A DNA stretch of 36,003 nt from positions 1 to 36,003 of the IMG/VR virus record IMGVR_UViG_3300020427_000005. The stretch is one strand, 5' to 3'. A program made the translations under genes and the position numbers. Each line of letters opens with the position of its first letter. Position 1 is the first letter of the stretch. The notes beneath the pieces are model-generated. The model searched no databases and had not been told where the DNA came from. It saw nothing but the letters and a program-made list of their open reading frames with translations. The stretch is from a virus. This document shows positions 20,288 to 28,095 of the stretch, piece after piece.

Positions 20288-20530
20288 ATGGCCGGATACA
20301 TGACCCGCGCGATGAAGTCGAAAGACCTGCGCTTCGCCCGCATCCTGTCGAAACTAGGCTATGATCGTCGTGATATGGTTGCCGATCAGGCCCCGGCTGC
20401 GGACGAAACCCAACAGGATGACGAACTGACGCAAGCCCGCGGCGACTATCAAGCCGCGTTGGACAAGAAGCCCTATCACGGCTGGGACGTGGAAACCCTG
20501 CGCGCCAAGATCGCAGAAGCCAAGGAATAA
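20288..20530 (+). CDS. Small head-region protein
   Basis: The 80-residue protein (MAGYMTRAMKSKDLRFARIL, then DYQAALDKKPYHGWDVETLR) is common next to capsid genes of alphaproteobacterial HK97-like phages. The C-terminal half resembles the part of several head proteins ending in a KKPYHGWD-type motif, but its role is unknown to me. CGGAGG is five to ten bases before the ATG at 20288. An ATG at 20270 inside the hairpin is less likely. Confidence 0.7.
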   Translation: MAGYMTRAMKSKDLRFARILSKLGYDRRDMVADQAPAADETQQDDELTQARGDYQAALDKKPYHGWDVETLRAKIAEAKE

Positions 20531-20533
20531 CGG

Positions 20534-21868
20534 ATGCTCGGGCTGTTTCGGCGCAAGACGGACAAGGCGCTCAGCCAGCCCAGCAATCGGGGCGGCTGGC
20601 TGCCCATCGTTCGCGAAAGCTATGCAGGGGCGTGGCAGCAAAACGTCACCGTAAACCGCGACACCGCGCTGACCTATTTCGCGGTGTTCTCCTGCATGAC
20701 GTTGATTGCACGGGATATCGCCAAACTGCGCGTGCGGCTGGTTCAGAAGGATCAGAACGGCATCTGGACCGAGATTGAAAGCCCCGCGTTTTCTCCGGTC
20801 CTGCGCAAGCCCAACACGATCCAGAACCGCATCCAGTTCTGGGAAAGCTGGTTTCTGTCAAAGCTGTCGAACGGCAACACCTACGCGCTCAAGGTCCGCG
20901 ACAACCGCAACGTCGTGGTGCAGTTGCAGATCCTCGACCCGCAAAGGGTGCAGCCGCTCGTTTCCCCAGAGGGCGCGGTGTTCTACCGCCTCTCCACAGA
21001 CAATGTCGCGGGTATCGAAGAAGATATCACTGTTCCGGCTTCGGATATCATCCACGATCGTATGAATTGCCTGTTTCACCCGCTGGTGGGGCTGTCACCC
21101 ATCACGGCAGCGGGCCTTGCTGCAATGCAGGGTTCCGCGATCCAGAACGACAGCACGACTTTTTTTGCGAACCGGGCGGTTCCGGGAGGCATCCTGGCGG
21201 CTCCGGGCGAGATTGCCGACGACACGGCATCCCGGCTAAAGCAATACTGGGAATCGAACTTCACCGGAAACAATGCAGGCAAGATCGCGGTCGTCGGTGA
21301 TGGGCTGAAATTCGAGCCGATGCGGGTTGTGGCGACCGATGCCCAACTTGTCGAGCAGCTTCAATGGACGGCGGAAGTCGTCTGTTCGGTCTTTCACGTT
21401 CCGCGCTACAAGATCGGCATTGGCGAAATGCCGACCTATAACAACATCCAGTCGCTCAACATCGAATATTACTCGCAGATCCTCCAGGGTTTGATGGAGG
21501 AGGCTGAACTGTGCGTGGATGAAGGGCTGGCGACGCCTGCCGGTATGGGGATGGAATTCGTCCGCGACGATCTGTTGCAGATGGACAGCCTGAGCCAGAT
21601 CGAATTTGTCGAGAAGGCGCTTGGCGCTGGCGTAATGGCCCCGAACGAAGGCCGCAAGCGGTTTGACCTGAAACCAGTCAAGGGCGGCGAAACGCCGTAT
21701 TTGCAGCAGCAGAATTACAGCCTCGCGGCGTTGGATGAGCGGGACCGTCAAAGCCCGCTGATCGCGCCGACCCCGGTCCCGGCCTTGCCTGCGCCGGATC
21801 CCGAGGCAGAGGATAAATCTGCCGCGCTGCTGGAAAAACACATGCGAGGGCTTCTGAATGCTCACTGA
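20534..21868 (+). CDS. Portal protein, HK97 family
   Basis: The 444-residue protein forms the dodecameric portal at the vertex where DNA enters. Typical parts are SCMTLIARDIAKLRVRLVQK, RIQFWESWFLSKLSNGNTYA, LQILDPQRVQPLVSPEGAVF and PTYNNIQSLNIEYYSQILQG. The C-terminal tail is low complexity (PTPVPALPAPDPEAE). It comes after the capsid gene and not before the protease, so the head genes are permuted relative to HK97. It overlaps the next gene by 11 bp. Confidence 0.94.
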   Translation: MLGLFRRKTDKALSQPSNRGGWLPIVRESYAGAWQQNVTVNRDTALTYFAVFSCMTLIARDIAKLRVRLVQKDQNGIWTEIESPAFSPVLRKPNTIQNRIQFWESWFLSKLSNGNTYALKVRDNRNVVVQLQILDPQRVQPLVSPEGAVFYRLSTDNVAGIEEDITVPASDIIHDRMNCLFHPLVGLSPITAAGLAAMQGSAIQNDSTTFFANRAVPGGILAAPGEIADDTASRLKQYWESNFTGNNAGKIAVVGDGLKFEPMRVVATDAQLVEQLQWTAEVVCSVFHVPRYKIGIGEMPTYNNIQSLNIEYYSQILQGLMEEAELCVDEGLATPAGMGMEFVRDDLLQMDSLSQIEFVEKALGAGVMAPNEGRKRFDLKPVKGGETPYLQQQNYSLAALDERDRQSPLIAPTPVPALPAPDPEAEDKSAALLEKHMRGLLNAH

Positions 21869-22493
21869 GAAAGCCATCGCTGATGTGACCGTCTCGATCC
21901 TGAAAGAATACACCGCACCGCTTCTCAGCCGCATTGCTGAGTTGGAAAAGCAACTGGCCGAAATGCCGACCCCCAAGGATGGGAAAGACGGAGCGGATGG
22001 GAAGGACGGCGTCGACGGCAAGGATGGCGTTCCGGGCGCTGATGGGGCAAACGGCGCAGATGGCCGTGACGGCGTCGATGGGAAGGACGGAGAGGCCGGG
22101 AAAGACGGCAGCGACGGCAAGGATGGCCGCGACGGGCAGCCGGGCCGCGACGGGCGCGATGGTGCCGATGGCGAGGACGGCAAAGATGGTGCCCCCGGCG
22201 CTGACGGGAAAGACGGCCTCGGCTTTGACGATATGTCGATGGAGTATGACGGCGAACGCCGTCTGTCGCTGATCTTCGCCAAGGGCCAGGATGAGCGGGT
22301 CTTTTCGTTCGATCTGCCGATGATGCTGGATCGCGGCATTTTCTCGGAAGAACGCGGCTACTCACGCGGCGACACGGTGACGGCTGGCGGATCCATCTGG
22401 ATCGCGCAGAAGGATGCGCCCGAAGGCAAGCCCGGCATGTCGGATGATTGGCGTCTTGCGGTCAAGAAAGGCCGCAACGCGAGGGGCGCATGA
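21858..22493 (+). CDS. Collagen-like phage protein with C-terminal carbohydrate-binding-like domain
   Basis: The 211-residue protein has three parts. Residues 1-39 are a helical, coiled-coil-like start (ILKEYTAPLLSRIAELEKQ). Residues 40-122 contain 27 uninterrupted G-x-y triplets dominated by KDG and ADG. Residues 125-211 form a globular end with GYSRGDTVTAGGSIWIAQKD and DDWRLAVKKGRN, similar to small chitin- or carbohydrate-binding modules of phage fibres. It probably forms a trimer with a triple helix. Its gene lies between portal and head-tail connector, so a head- or neck-attached fibre is plausible. Confidence 0.8.
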   Translation: MLTEKAIADVTVSILKEYTAPLLSRIAELEKQLAEMPTPKDGKDGADGKDGVDGKDGVPGADGANGADGRDGVDGKDGEAGKDGSDGKDGRDGQPGRDGRDGADGEDGKDGAPGADGKDGLGFDDMSMEYDGERRLSLIFAKGQDERVFSFDLPMMLDRGIFSEERGYSRGDTVTAGGSIWIAQKDAPEGKPGMSDDWRLAVKKGRNARGA

Positions 22494-22780
22494 TGCTGGT
22501 AGATTTGGATACGTTCAAATTTCGCGCCCGCGTCGATTTCGCCGGGGATGATGACAAGTTGCAGTCGATCCTGACCGATGCCGAAAGCGCGGTTATCGAC
22601 TACCTCAAGACGCCCGATCATGGATGGACGGATGCGACGGTTCCGGGCGAGGTTCGTCACGCGATCATCCGTGTCGCGGCGCTCATGTTGGACCAGAACA
22701 CCGCAGACGGTCACGCGGTCTATATCGACAACGGCGTGAAGTCGCTTCTGATGCGCCACCGCGATCCGGCGCTGAAATGA
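22490..22780 (+). CDS. Head-tail connector protein, gp6-like
   Basis: The 96-residue protein (DLDTFKFRARVDFAGDDDKL, then DAESAVIDYLKTPDHGW, then ALMLDQNTAD) has the all-helical pattern of HK97 gp6-like adaptors that ring the portal. The ATG at 22490 overlaps the previous stop in ATGA; the next codon is also ATG. It is followed by the stopper and tail terminator genes in the standard order. Confidence 0.8.
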   Translation: MMLVDLDTFKFRARVDFAGDDDKLQSILTDAESAVIDYLKTPDHGWTDATVPGEVRHAIIRVAALMLDQNTADGHAVYIDNGVKSLLMRHRDPALK

Positions 22781-23091
22781 GGCTGAACGCACGCGCCACG
22801 TTCCAGAAGCCGACGAAGGGTCGGAACGAGGATGGGCAGATCATCACCGATTACCCCGACCAGTTCACGGTCTGGTGCAACGTGAAGCGGCTGCGCGGCG
22901 GTGAGGCTGTCTTGCAAGCTCGCTTGGCATCGCGGGCCCCGGCGATCCTGACGGTGCGGAAATCGCCCGACACTGCCCAGATCACCAGCGAATGGCGCGC
23001 TGTCATTGACGGCAAGGTTTACGACGTGAAAGAGGACGCTGCCGAAACCGATAATCGGCTGTATATCGAAATGCTGGTGGAGTCGGTTTGA
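22777..23091 (+). CDS. Head closure (stopper) protein
   Basis: The 104-residue protein (MRLNARATFQKPTKGRNEDG, then FTVWCNVKRLRGGEAVLQAR, then EWRAVIDGKVYDVK) fits the small beta-barrel head closure family (SPP1 gp16 or HK97 gp7 type). It would seal the portal after packaging and receive the tail. It starts in an ATGA with the connector gene and ends in a TGATG with the next gene. Confidence 0.8.
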   Translation: MRLNARATFQKPTKGRNEDGQIITDYPDQFTVWCNVKRLRGGEAVLQARLASRAPAILTVRKSPDTAQITSEWRAVIDGKVYDVKEDAAETDNRLYIEMLVESV

Positions 23092-23483
23092 TGAGAGCGG
23101 GCCGGGAACTGCGCCGGATCATCATGGATCGGATCATCGCTGAGGTTCCGGCGCTGTCTGGTCGGGTCTTCGACAAGGCGGCAGAGGATACAGCATTCCC
23201 CTACGTGACGCTTGGTTCGTCCTATTGGAACGACGAAAGCACGGATTGCTTCGCGGCCCGCAGCATAGTTGTGCGGGTGGATGTGTGGCACAAGGCATCG
23301 AACAAGGGCGAGTGCGAGGATCTGGCAGACGATATCGCGACTGCCTTGGACGGCTACGCTGACACCGGCCGGCTGACGATGCACCCGATGCAGGTTCCGC
23401 TCGTGCGGGTGACGGATGATCCGGACGGCCTGTCGGTTCATGGCATCGTGCAGGTCGAAGCGAACGTTGAGAGCGATGGTTAA
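23091..23483 (+). CDS. Tail terminator, DUF3168 family
   Basis: The 130-residue protein (MRAGRELRRIIMDRIIAEVP, then AFPYVTLGSSYWNDES, then VVRVDVWHKASNKGECEDLA) has the DUF3168 pattern of tail completion proteins that cap the tail tube. The ATG at 23091 overlaps the previous stop. Its own stop overlaps the next gene by 8 bp (ATGGTTAA). Confidence 0.83.
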   Translation: MRAGRELRRIIMDRIIAEVPALSGRVFDKAAEDTAFPYVTLGSSYWNDESTDCFAARSIVVRVDVWHKASNKGECEDLADDIATALDGYADTGRLTMHPMQVPLVRVTDDPDGLSVHGIVQVEANVESDG

Positions 23484-23886
23484 CGGTATCCCGCAGGTTC
23501 GCGCCATGTTTCGCCGGAAGGCTGCCGCAGTGGCGGTGCAAGCCAAACTGGCAGCCCGTCAAGGCGGCGAGGAAGTCGCGCAGGCGATGCGCTACCTTGC
23601 CCCGAAAGACGAGCGCGAACTTGTGGATTCGATCAGGGTTGAGGACGCGGCTTCTATTTCGACCAGCAAAGGCGAGCGAGGCTTTATCGGGGTTGTCGTG
23701 AAAGCGGGCGATGAAACGACGATTGTGACGAATTCCAGCGGCGGGCGGTTTCAGAACGCCAAGCTGCAAGAGGACGGCACGAAGAATATGCCCGCAAACC
23801 CCTACTTCAACCCGGCATGGCGGGCGAACCGGACACGGGTGCGCGGGAAGATTACTCGGGCAATTCGGAAGGCTTGGACGAACTGA
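23476..23886 (+). CDS. HK97 gp10-family tail or neck protein
   Basis: The 136-residue protein (VRAMFRRKAAAVAVQAKLAA, then LAPKDERELVDSIRVEDAAS, then NPYFNPAWRANRTRVRGKIT) has the HK97 gp10 pattern, a neck or tail-completion protein of siphophages. Here it precedes, rather than follows, the terminator's usual neighbour. In most relatives the tail tube gene comes next, but here 1.1 kb of accessory genes intervene. Its 3' end overlaps the leftward gene at 23852 by 35 bp. Confidence 0.82.
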   Translation: MVNGIPQVRAMFRRKAAAVAVQAKLAARQGGEEVAQAMRYLAPKDERELVDSIRVEDAASISTSKGERGFIGVVVKAGDETTIVTNSSGGRFQNAKLQEDGTKNMPANPYFNPAWRANRTRVRGKITRAIRKAWTN

Positions 23887-24214
23887 CCAGATCGCGGCAA
23901 TCGGAAACCGCTGAAAGTAGGGAATCCGATGTTAGCGTGCTTCCTGTTGATGTGACGCGCTGGACGAAAGCGAATGTCTCGTTCTGCTCATCGTATGCCC
24001 GAAGATCGGCGGCGCAGGCATCAACTTTCTTCTGCTCCTCGGCGCGCTCTACTTGGGCGCGGGCTTCCGCACGGGAGCGGGCCATCATCTCGGAAAGCTC
24101 ACGTTCTGCGGCTTCTCGATCCGCCATTTCTTTGCGGTCCATCAGGAATATCGTTCCGCAGGCAATAACGACAACGCAGGCGACGGCGACGAGAAATTGT
24201 AACGGTCGGTTCAT
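23852..24214 (-). CDS. Membrane-anchored coiled-coil protein, i-spanin-like or moron
   Basis: The 120-residue protein has an N-terminal membrane segment (LQFLVAVACVVVIACGTIF, about residues 5-23). A charged coiled coil follows (MADREAAERELSEMMARSRA, then RAQVERAEEQKKVDACAADL) and then a Ser-rich tail. This is the topology of Rz-type i-spanins, and also of several superinfection-exclusion and unknown moron proteins. GGAGG lies seven bases before the ATG at 24214. It reads against the surrounding late genes, so it must have its own promoter. No lysis genes are visible nearby, so the spanin reading is weak. Confidence 0.65.
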   Translation of the reverse strand: MNRPLQFLVAVACVVVIACGTIFLMDRKEMADREAAERELSEMMARSRAEARAQVERAEEQKKVDACAADLRAYDEQNETFAFVQRVTSTGSTLTSDSLLSAVSDCRDLVSSSKPSELPE

Positions 24215-24232
24215 TCGGGCCTCCATTGCTGC

Positions 24233-24260
24233 AAGATAGGCATTTGCGATGCCAAAGCAA
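24233..24260 (-). promoter_or_regulatory. Possible promoter of the leftward membrane gene
   Basis: On the minus strand, TTGCTT (24255-24260) and TATCTT (24233-24238) are 16 bp apart, about 20 bp before the ATG at 24214. The leader would be short but would include the GGAGG site. Confidence 0.4.
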
Positions 24261-24407
24261 AGACGATGGCTGGTGCTGGCTGACTTTGAATGGTCGCCAC
24301 GGCGCGGCGTGATCATGTCCTTCAAAGCCGGGCAAATCCACCCCGGTTTAACGCGGGCCTGCCGCGCAAAGGCGGGCGACCGCATCAAAGAGATCAGGGA
24401 CCGATGA
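24249..24407 (+). CDS. Small hypothetical phage protein
   Basis: The 52-residue protein reads MPKQRRWLVLADFEWSPRRG, then VIMSFKAGQIHPGLTRACRA, then a basic end. The F-x-W-S-P and F-K-A-G-Q patterns recall short head- or tail-region proteins of phages. GATAGG lies about ten bases upstream. It may be the original gene after gp10, with the leftward gene added behind it. Confidence 0.5.
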   Translation: MPKQRRWLVLADFEWSPRRGVIMSFKAGQIHPGLTRACRAKAGDRIKEIRDR

Positions 24408-24413
24408 GCTAAC

Positions 24414-24442
24414 TTGCTGCAAAAACTGCACAATGATATAAT
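24414..24442 (+). promoter_or_regulatory. Promoter of the free-standing HNH gene, leaderless type
   Basis: -35 TTGCTG (24414-24419) and a perfect -10 TATAAT (24437-24442) are 17 bp apart. The -10 box ends five bases before the ATG at 24448 and there is no Shine-Dalgarno. The HNH gene therefore carries its own promoter, and its mRNA should start at the AUG. Confidence 0.7.
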
Positions 24443-24447
24443 TCAGC

Positions 24448-25035
24448 ATGGTTAAAAGCACAGGATTTGTGGGGTCAGAGTTTACGTGCCCAGACTGCGG
24501 CGCAACGGCGATACGCACAGGGTCAAAAGTTATCCGCTGCAAACCATGCCAAGCGAAAGAGCGAAAAAATCACTACAAGCGGCACATCGAGAACAATCGA
24601 GAAAAGCGCCGTGAAATCGACCGCGCAGCCGGTATCAGGAGAAGGTCTTCGCCTGAGTATCGGGAGTGGTATCGAGAATATTCAAGGAAATGGCACAAGG
24701 ATCGAAGGGCATCCCCTAGAGGATCTTTGGACCACAGAATGTCCACTGCCATACGGCTTTCGCTCACCGGCGGAAAGAGACGAAAGAAGTGGGAAGACGC
24801 CGTCGGATACACGGTTGATGAACTAAAATCCCATATCGAGCGACAATTCTTGTCGGGCATGTCTTGGGACAACATGGCCGATTGGCACATAGACCACATC
24901 GTTCCAAAGTCGAGTTTTGTATATTCGTCCGCAGAGGATGAAGATTTCAAGGCCTGCTGGGCCTTGACGAACCTTCGACCACTCTGGGCGAAGGACAACT
25001 TGAGCAAGTCAGACGCTCGCACTCATCTGATCTGA
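24448..25035 (+). CDS. Free-standing HNH homing endonuclease
   Basis: The 195-residue protein begins with a zinc ribbon (CPDCGATAIRTGSKVIRCKP, then C) and a basic helical linker (RHIENNREKRREIDRAAGI). The C-terminal domain has YTVDELKSHIERQFLSGMSW, DWHIDHIVPKSSF and WALTNLRPLWAKDNLSKSD, the pattern of phage homing HNH enzymes. It lies between neck and tail-tube genes with its own promoter, as expected for a mobile gene in a late operon. Codon and base use (ATA, AGA, TAT) is less GC-rich than the neighbours, a sign of transfer. The likely homing target is the uninterrupted junction of the flanking genes. Confidence 0.85.
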   Translation: MVKSTGFVGSEFTCPDCGATAIRTGSKVIRCKPCQAKERKNHYKRHIENNREKRREIDRAAGIRRRSSPEYREWYREYSRKWHKDRRASPRGSLDHRMSTAIRLSLTGGKRRKKWEDAVGYTVDELKSHIERQFLSGMSWDNMADWHIDHIVPKSSFVYSSAEDEDFKACWALTNLRPLWAKDNLSKSDARTHLI

Positions 25036-25060
25036 CGCCCAGAAAACGGAGTAACATTCC

Positions 25061-25507
25061 ATGAAACCGACGACTTATGTTGGGTCGAACGTCGCGTTCT
25101 ATATCGAGGATGCGAACAGCCCCGGCACTTTTCTGCGCCCTTGCGGCCTGACCAGCCACACTTTTTCGTTCAGCAAGAACACGCAGGACGTGAATGTTCC
25201 TGATTGCGACGATTACGAGGCAGCCGCATGGGTCGAACGCGGCGTTGAAAGCCTCGATTTCAGCGGCAACGGGTCTGGCATCTTGGCGGCCGAGGCGGTC
25301 GAGGACTGGTGGGCAGTGTTCAACAGCACAGCCAGCATCAACGGCCGGCTGTATATCGGCGCCAACACCGACACGACCAATGGCCACTATTGGGACGGGA
25401 AATTCCATATCACCGGGTTCGAGGTCAATGGCGAGCGCGGCGGCAAGGCGAACATTACCGTCTCGATGGTTTCGGACGGGGAACTCACCTTCAACACGGT
25501 GACCTGA
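25061..25507 (+). CDS. Major tail tube protein
   Basis: The 148-residue protein (VGSNVAFYIEDANSPGTFLR, then LTSHTFSFSKNTQDVNVPDC, then GKFHITGFEVNGERGGKANI) has the TP901-1/GTA-like tail tube pattern. It polymerises around the tape measure protein to form the tail shaft. CGGAG lies about ten bases upstream of the ATG. Its stop overlaps the chaperone start. Confidence 0.88.
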   Translation: MKPTTYVGSNVAFYIEDANSPGTFLRPCGLTSHTFSFSKNTQDVNVPDCDDYEAAAWVERGVESLDFSGNGSGILAAEAVEDWWAVFNSTASINGRLYIGANTDTTNGHYWDGKFHITGFEVNGERGGKANITVSMVSDGELTFNTVT

Positions 25508-25881
25508 TGGAGCCTTTCAAGGCGAACTGGCCTTGCGGGGAGGATGACTTTCTTCTTCGCATCGGGGAACTGGAAGCCTTGGACGATCTGACGGCAGCGG
25601 GGGTTCTGGATCTTCGCTACCGCCTCGCCCAAGGTCAGCAGCGCGGCAGTCTTGCTTATTCGCCTGTGAAGGTCCGCGAAATAATGGCTTGCCTGCGCCT
25701 TGGCCTCATTGGGGCCGGTATGGATCGCGGGAAAGCCGAATTGAAGGCGAAGCAAGCCTTCATCGAAGGCGACGTTTCAGAACTGAACCTGCTGGCCTTC
25801 TCGATCATCAGCAACTCGCTCAAGGGCAAGGAGCATGACGAGGTGGGGGAGGCAGGGGCGGCGGAAAACCCGCCCGAATGA
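25507..25881 (+). CDS. Tail assembly chaperone, GTA gp10-like
   Basis: The 124-residue protein (FKANWPCGEDDFLLRIGELE, then AGVLDLRYRLAQGQQRGSLA, then VREIMACLRLGLIGAGM) fits the alphaproteobacterial gene transfer agent chaperone family. It should coat the tape measure protein before tube assembly. The ATG shares bases with the tail tube stop. The next small gene is in the -1 frame relative to it, as in lambda gpG/gpGT, but no classic slippery site is seen. Confidence 0.82.
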   Translation: MEPFKANWPCGEDDFLLRIGELEALDDLTAAGVLDLRYRLAQGQQRGSLAYSPVKVREIMACLRLGLIGAGMDRGKAELKAKQAFIEGDVSELNLLAFSIISNSLKGKEHDEVGEAGAAENPPE

Positions 25882-26102
25882 AGTTTTCCCAGCTTTACGG
25901 CAGCGGGGCGGCGATGGGTTTCCCGCCTCGTGAAGTGAAGCTGATGACGCTGTGGGAATACATGGCCTGCATCAAGGGCTGGAACCGCGCGCAGGGCGGC
26001 GGCCACGCCCACAACGGCGATCCCATGACGGATGAAGAATATGACGCGCTGGTGGCGCTAGGCGAGAGGTGGAGCAATGGCGGAAGCGGAAGCCGGTCTT
26101 GA
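25878..26102 (+). CDS. Second tail assembly chaperone
   Basis: The 74-residue protein (MKFSQLYGSGAAMGFPPREV, then LMTLWEYMACIKGWNRAQGG, then MTDEEYDALVALGERW) matches the small second chaperone that precedes the tape measure gene (Phage_TAC type). The ATGA overlap with the first chaperone suggests coupled translation. It overlaps the tape measure gene by 26 bp. Confidence 0.75.
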   Translation: MKFSQLYGSGAAMGFPPREVKLMTLWEYMACIKGWNRAQGGGHAHNGDPMTDEEYDALVALGERWSNGGSGSRS

Positions 26103-28095
26103 ACTACCGATCGGTCTGACCGAGCAGAAGTTTTTGCAGCAGTTGGCGCGGATCGAGGCGAAAGCGATAAAGTCGGCGCAGCGCGCAGAGCGTGGCTTTG
26201 TCCAAGGCAATCAGCAGATCGCTAAATCGTTCGATGGCATGTCGCGGCGCGCTACGGGGAACCTGCAAAACGTCAGCTTTCAGTTACAGGATATCTTCGT
26301 CCAGATTGCTGGTGGGCAGGGCGTTACCCGCGCTTTGGGCCAGCAGTTGCCGCAGCTTCTCGGCGGGTTCGGTGCCTTGGGTGCGGGAATCGGTGTCGCC
26401 ATTTCCGCCATGCCGCTTCTGATCGGATACTTCACTGACGCTGGTGACGAATCCGAGGACTTCAAGAAAACGCTCGAAGGGTTGGAAACGGCCTTGCGTG
26501 ATTTGGAAACCGCACAGAAGGACCTGGCAACGCCCGTTGACGATCTGATCGAGAAATACCGCACCTTGTCCGGGGTGATGCGCGAAGCCTATGCGGAGCA
26601 GCTTCGCGGGGCAGAGCGTGCGCTGAAATCGAGCAGCGCGGATGTGCTAAAGGGCATCACCGACCAGATCGACGTGGGGTCACAGCAATCCAACGCCGAC
26701 GCCTACCAGCAGACAATCGACGCCGTGACGCGCGCGCTTGAGCAGGGAATCATCACCCAAGAAGAATATAACGCGAGGGTCGCGGACCTTGGCGCGAACG
26801 CCGCCCCAACCGTCTCGCTTCTCGATGAACTCGACGCGGCGCTAAAGTCTGTCGCTGACGCGCAAAGCCTTGAGGATTACGCGAGGGCTTGGGCAGACGT
26901 GCGCGATTTCATTGCGGCCAATCGCAGCGTTCTGGAGGACAACGGTGTTGCGGTTGATGCGCTGATCGACCAGGCCAACGATTTGACGATCCAGTTTGGC
27001 GACGCCAATGCTGCGGCATCTGAAATCGCCGGGGCGCTGGACGTGGCGAGCGGTGCGGCGGTTGGGTTGCAGAGCGCTATGGCTGGCGTCGCGGATAACG
27101 CGCGGGCTGCCGCTGCGGCAATCCAGCTAGCGGTTGGGGCGTCCACTATGGCCCCGAGCCTCGACCGCTTCGGCAACGGCGAGGATATCACGCGGCGGGC
27201 TGGCGGGCTGGACCTTCAAGAGCAGCAATCGTTCCGATACAATTGGATCAATCAACTGGATAATATCCCTACACCTGCGCGGGGGGGCAGTAGTAGCAAG
27301 CGGTCTGGTGGCGGGGGCAAGCGTTCCGGTGGTGGATCGGGACGGGCGGAACGCCCCTTCTTCGATGATATCGAGAAAGACCTGACCGACCTGCAACGCC
27401 AGATCGACCTGATCGGCAAATCCAACGAGGAAGTGGCGACGGCCAAGGCCCGCTGGGAACTGCTGGACGAGGCGAAGAAACGCGGGATCACGGTCAACGA
27501 CACGCTGAACGCGCAGATCGACGCGCAGGCGGCGCAAGTGGGTCGGCTGACGGCGGAACTGGAACGCGGCGAAATCGCGCAGCAGCAATTCGAGGATGCC
27601 ATCGACGGGGTGGCGGAATCGATAAGTGGCGCGCTGGTCGCGGGTGAAAGCCTGCGCGATGGGCTGGCCCAGGTATTCAAGCAGATCGCGGCTGATATCC
27701 TGTCGAGCGGCATCAAGAGCGCGCTGATGGGTCAATTCGGCGGTGGTGGCGGGAACATCTTCGGGAATATCCTCGGCAGCGTTTTCGGCGGTTTCCGCGC
27801 GGCTGGTGGCCCGGTTTCGACGGGCAAATCCTACATCGTCGGGGAGAATGGCCCCGAGTTGTTCAGCCCGAACGTCAACGGCGCGATCCTGAACGCTTCG
27901 CAGGTCGCGGCGATGGGCAGGAATCAGTCAGGCGGCGGCAACTCCATGAGCATCAACGTCAACGTGACCGGCGCGAATGGCGACCAGCACGTTATATCGC
28001 TCGTGAAGCAAGGCGTGGCCCAGGGCCTTTCGTCCTATGACAAGGCGCTGCCGGGCCGCGTTCAGGGCATCAACGCCAACCCGAGGAGGCGCTGA
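26077..28095 (+). CDS. Tail tape measure protein
   Basis: The 672-residue protein sets tail length and helps DNA entry. The N-terminal part is helical (FLQQLARIEAKAIKSAQRAE). A hydrophobic stretch lies at 93-119 (GALGAGIGVAISAMPLLIGY), then a long helical body. A Gly/Ser/Lys linker near residues 405-425 leads to a second coiled coil and a Gly-rich end with AAGGPVSTGKSYIVGENGPE. At about 1.5 angstrom per residue the tail should be near 100 nm. Confidence 0.92.
   Translation: MAEAEAGLELPIGLTEQKFLQQLARIEAKAIKSAQRAERGFVQGNQQIAKSFDGMSRRATGNLQNVSFQLQDIFVQIAGGQGVTRALGQQLPQLLGGFGALGAGIGVAISAMPLLIGYFTDAGDESEDFKKTLEGLETALRDLETAQKDLATPVDDLIEKYRTLSGVMREAYAEQLRGAERALKSSSADVLKGITDQIDVGSQQSNADAYQQTIDAVTRALEQGIITQEEYNARVADLGANAAPTVSLLDELDAALKSVADAQSLEDYARAWADVRDFIAANRSVLEDNGVAVDALIDQANDLTIQFGDANAAASEIAGALDVASGAAVGLQSAMAGVADNARAAAAAIQLAVGASTMAPSLDRFGNGEDITRRAGGLDLQEQQSFRYNWINQLDNIPTPARGGSSSKRSGGGGKRSGGGSGRAERPFFDDIEKDLTDLQRQIDLIGKSNEEVATAKARWELLDEAKKRGITVNDTLNAQIDAQAAQVGRLTAELERGEIAQQQFEDAIDGVAESISGALVAGESLRDGLAQVFKQIAADILSSGIKSALMGQFGGGGGNIFGNILGSVFGGFRAAGGPVSTGKSYIVGENGPELFSPNVNGAILNASQVAAMGRNQSGGGNSMSINVNVTGANGDQHVISLVKQGVAQGLSSYDKALPGRVQGINANPRRR

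Noticed and set aside
21236-22339. 367-codon leftward frame with Pro/Ser repeats
   Set aside because: The repeats are the reverse reading of the collagen-like G-x-y codons; no start signals.
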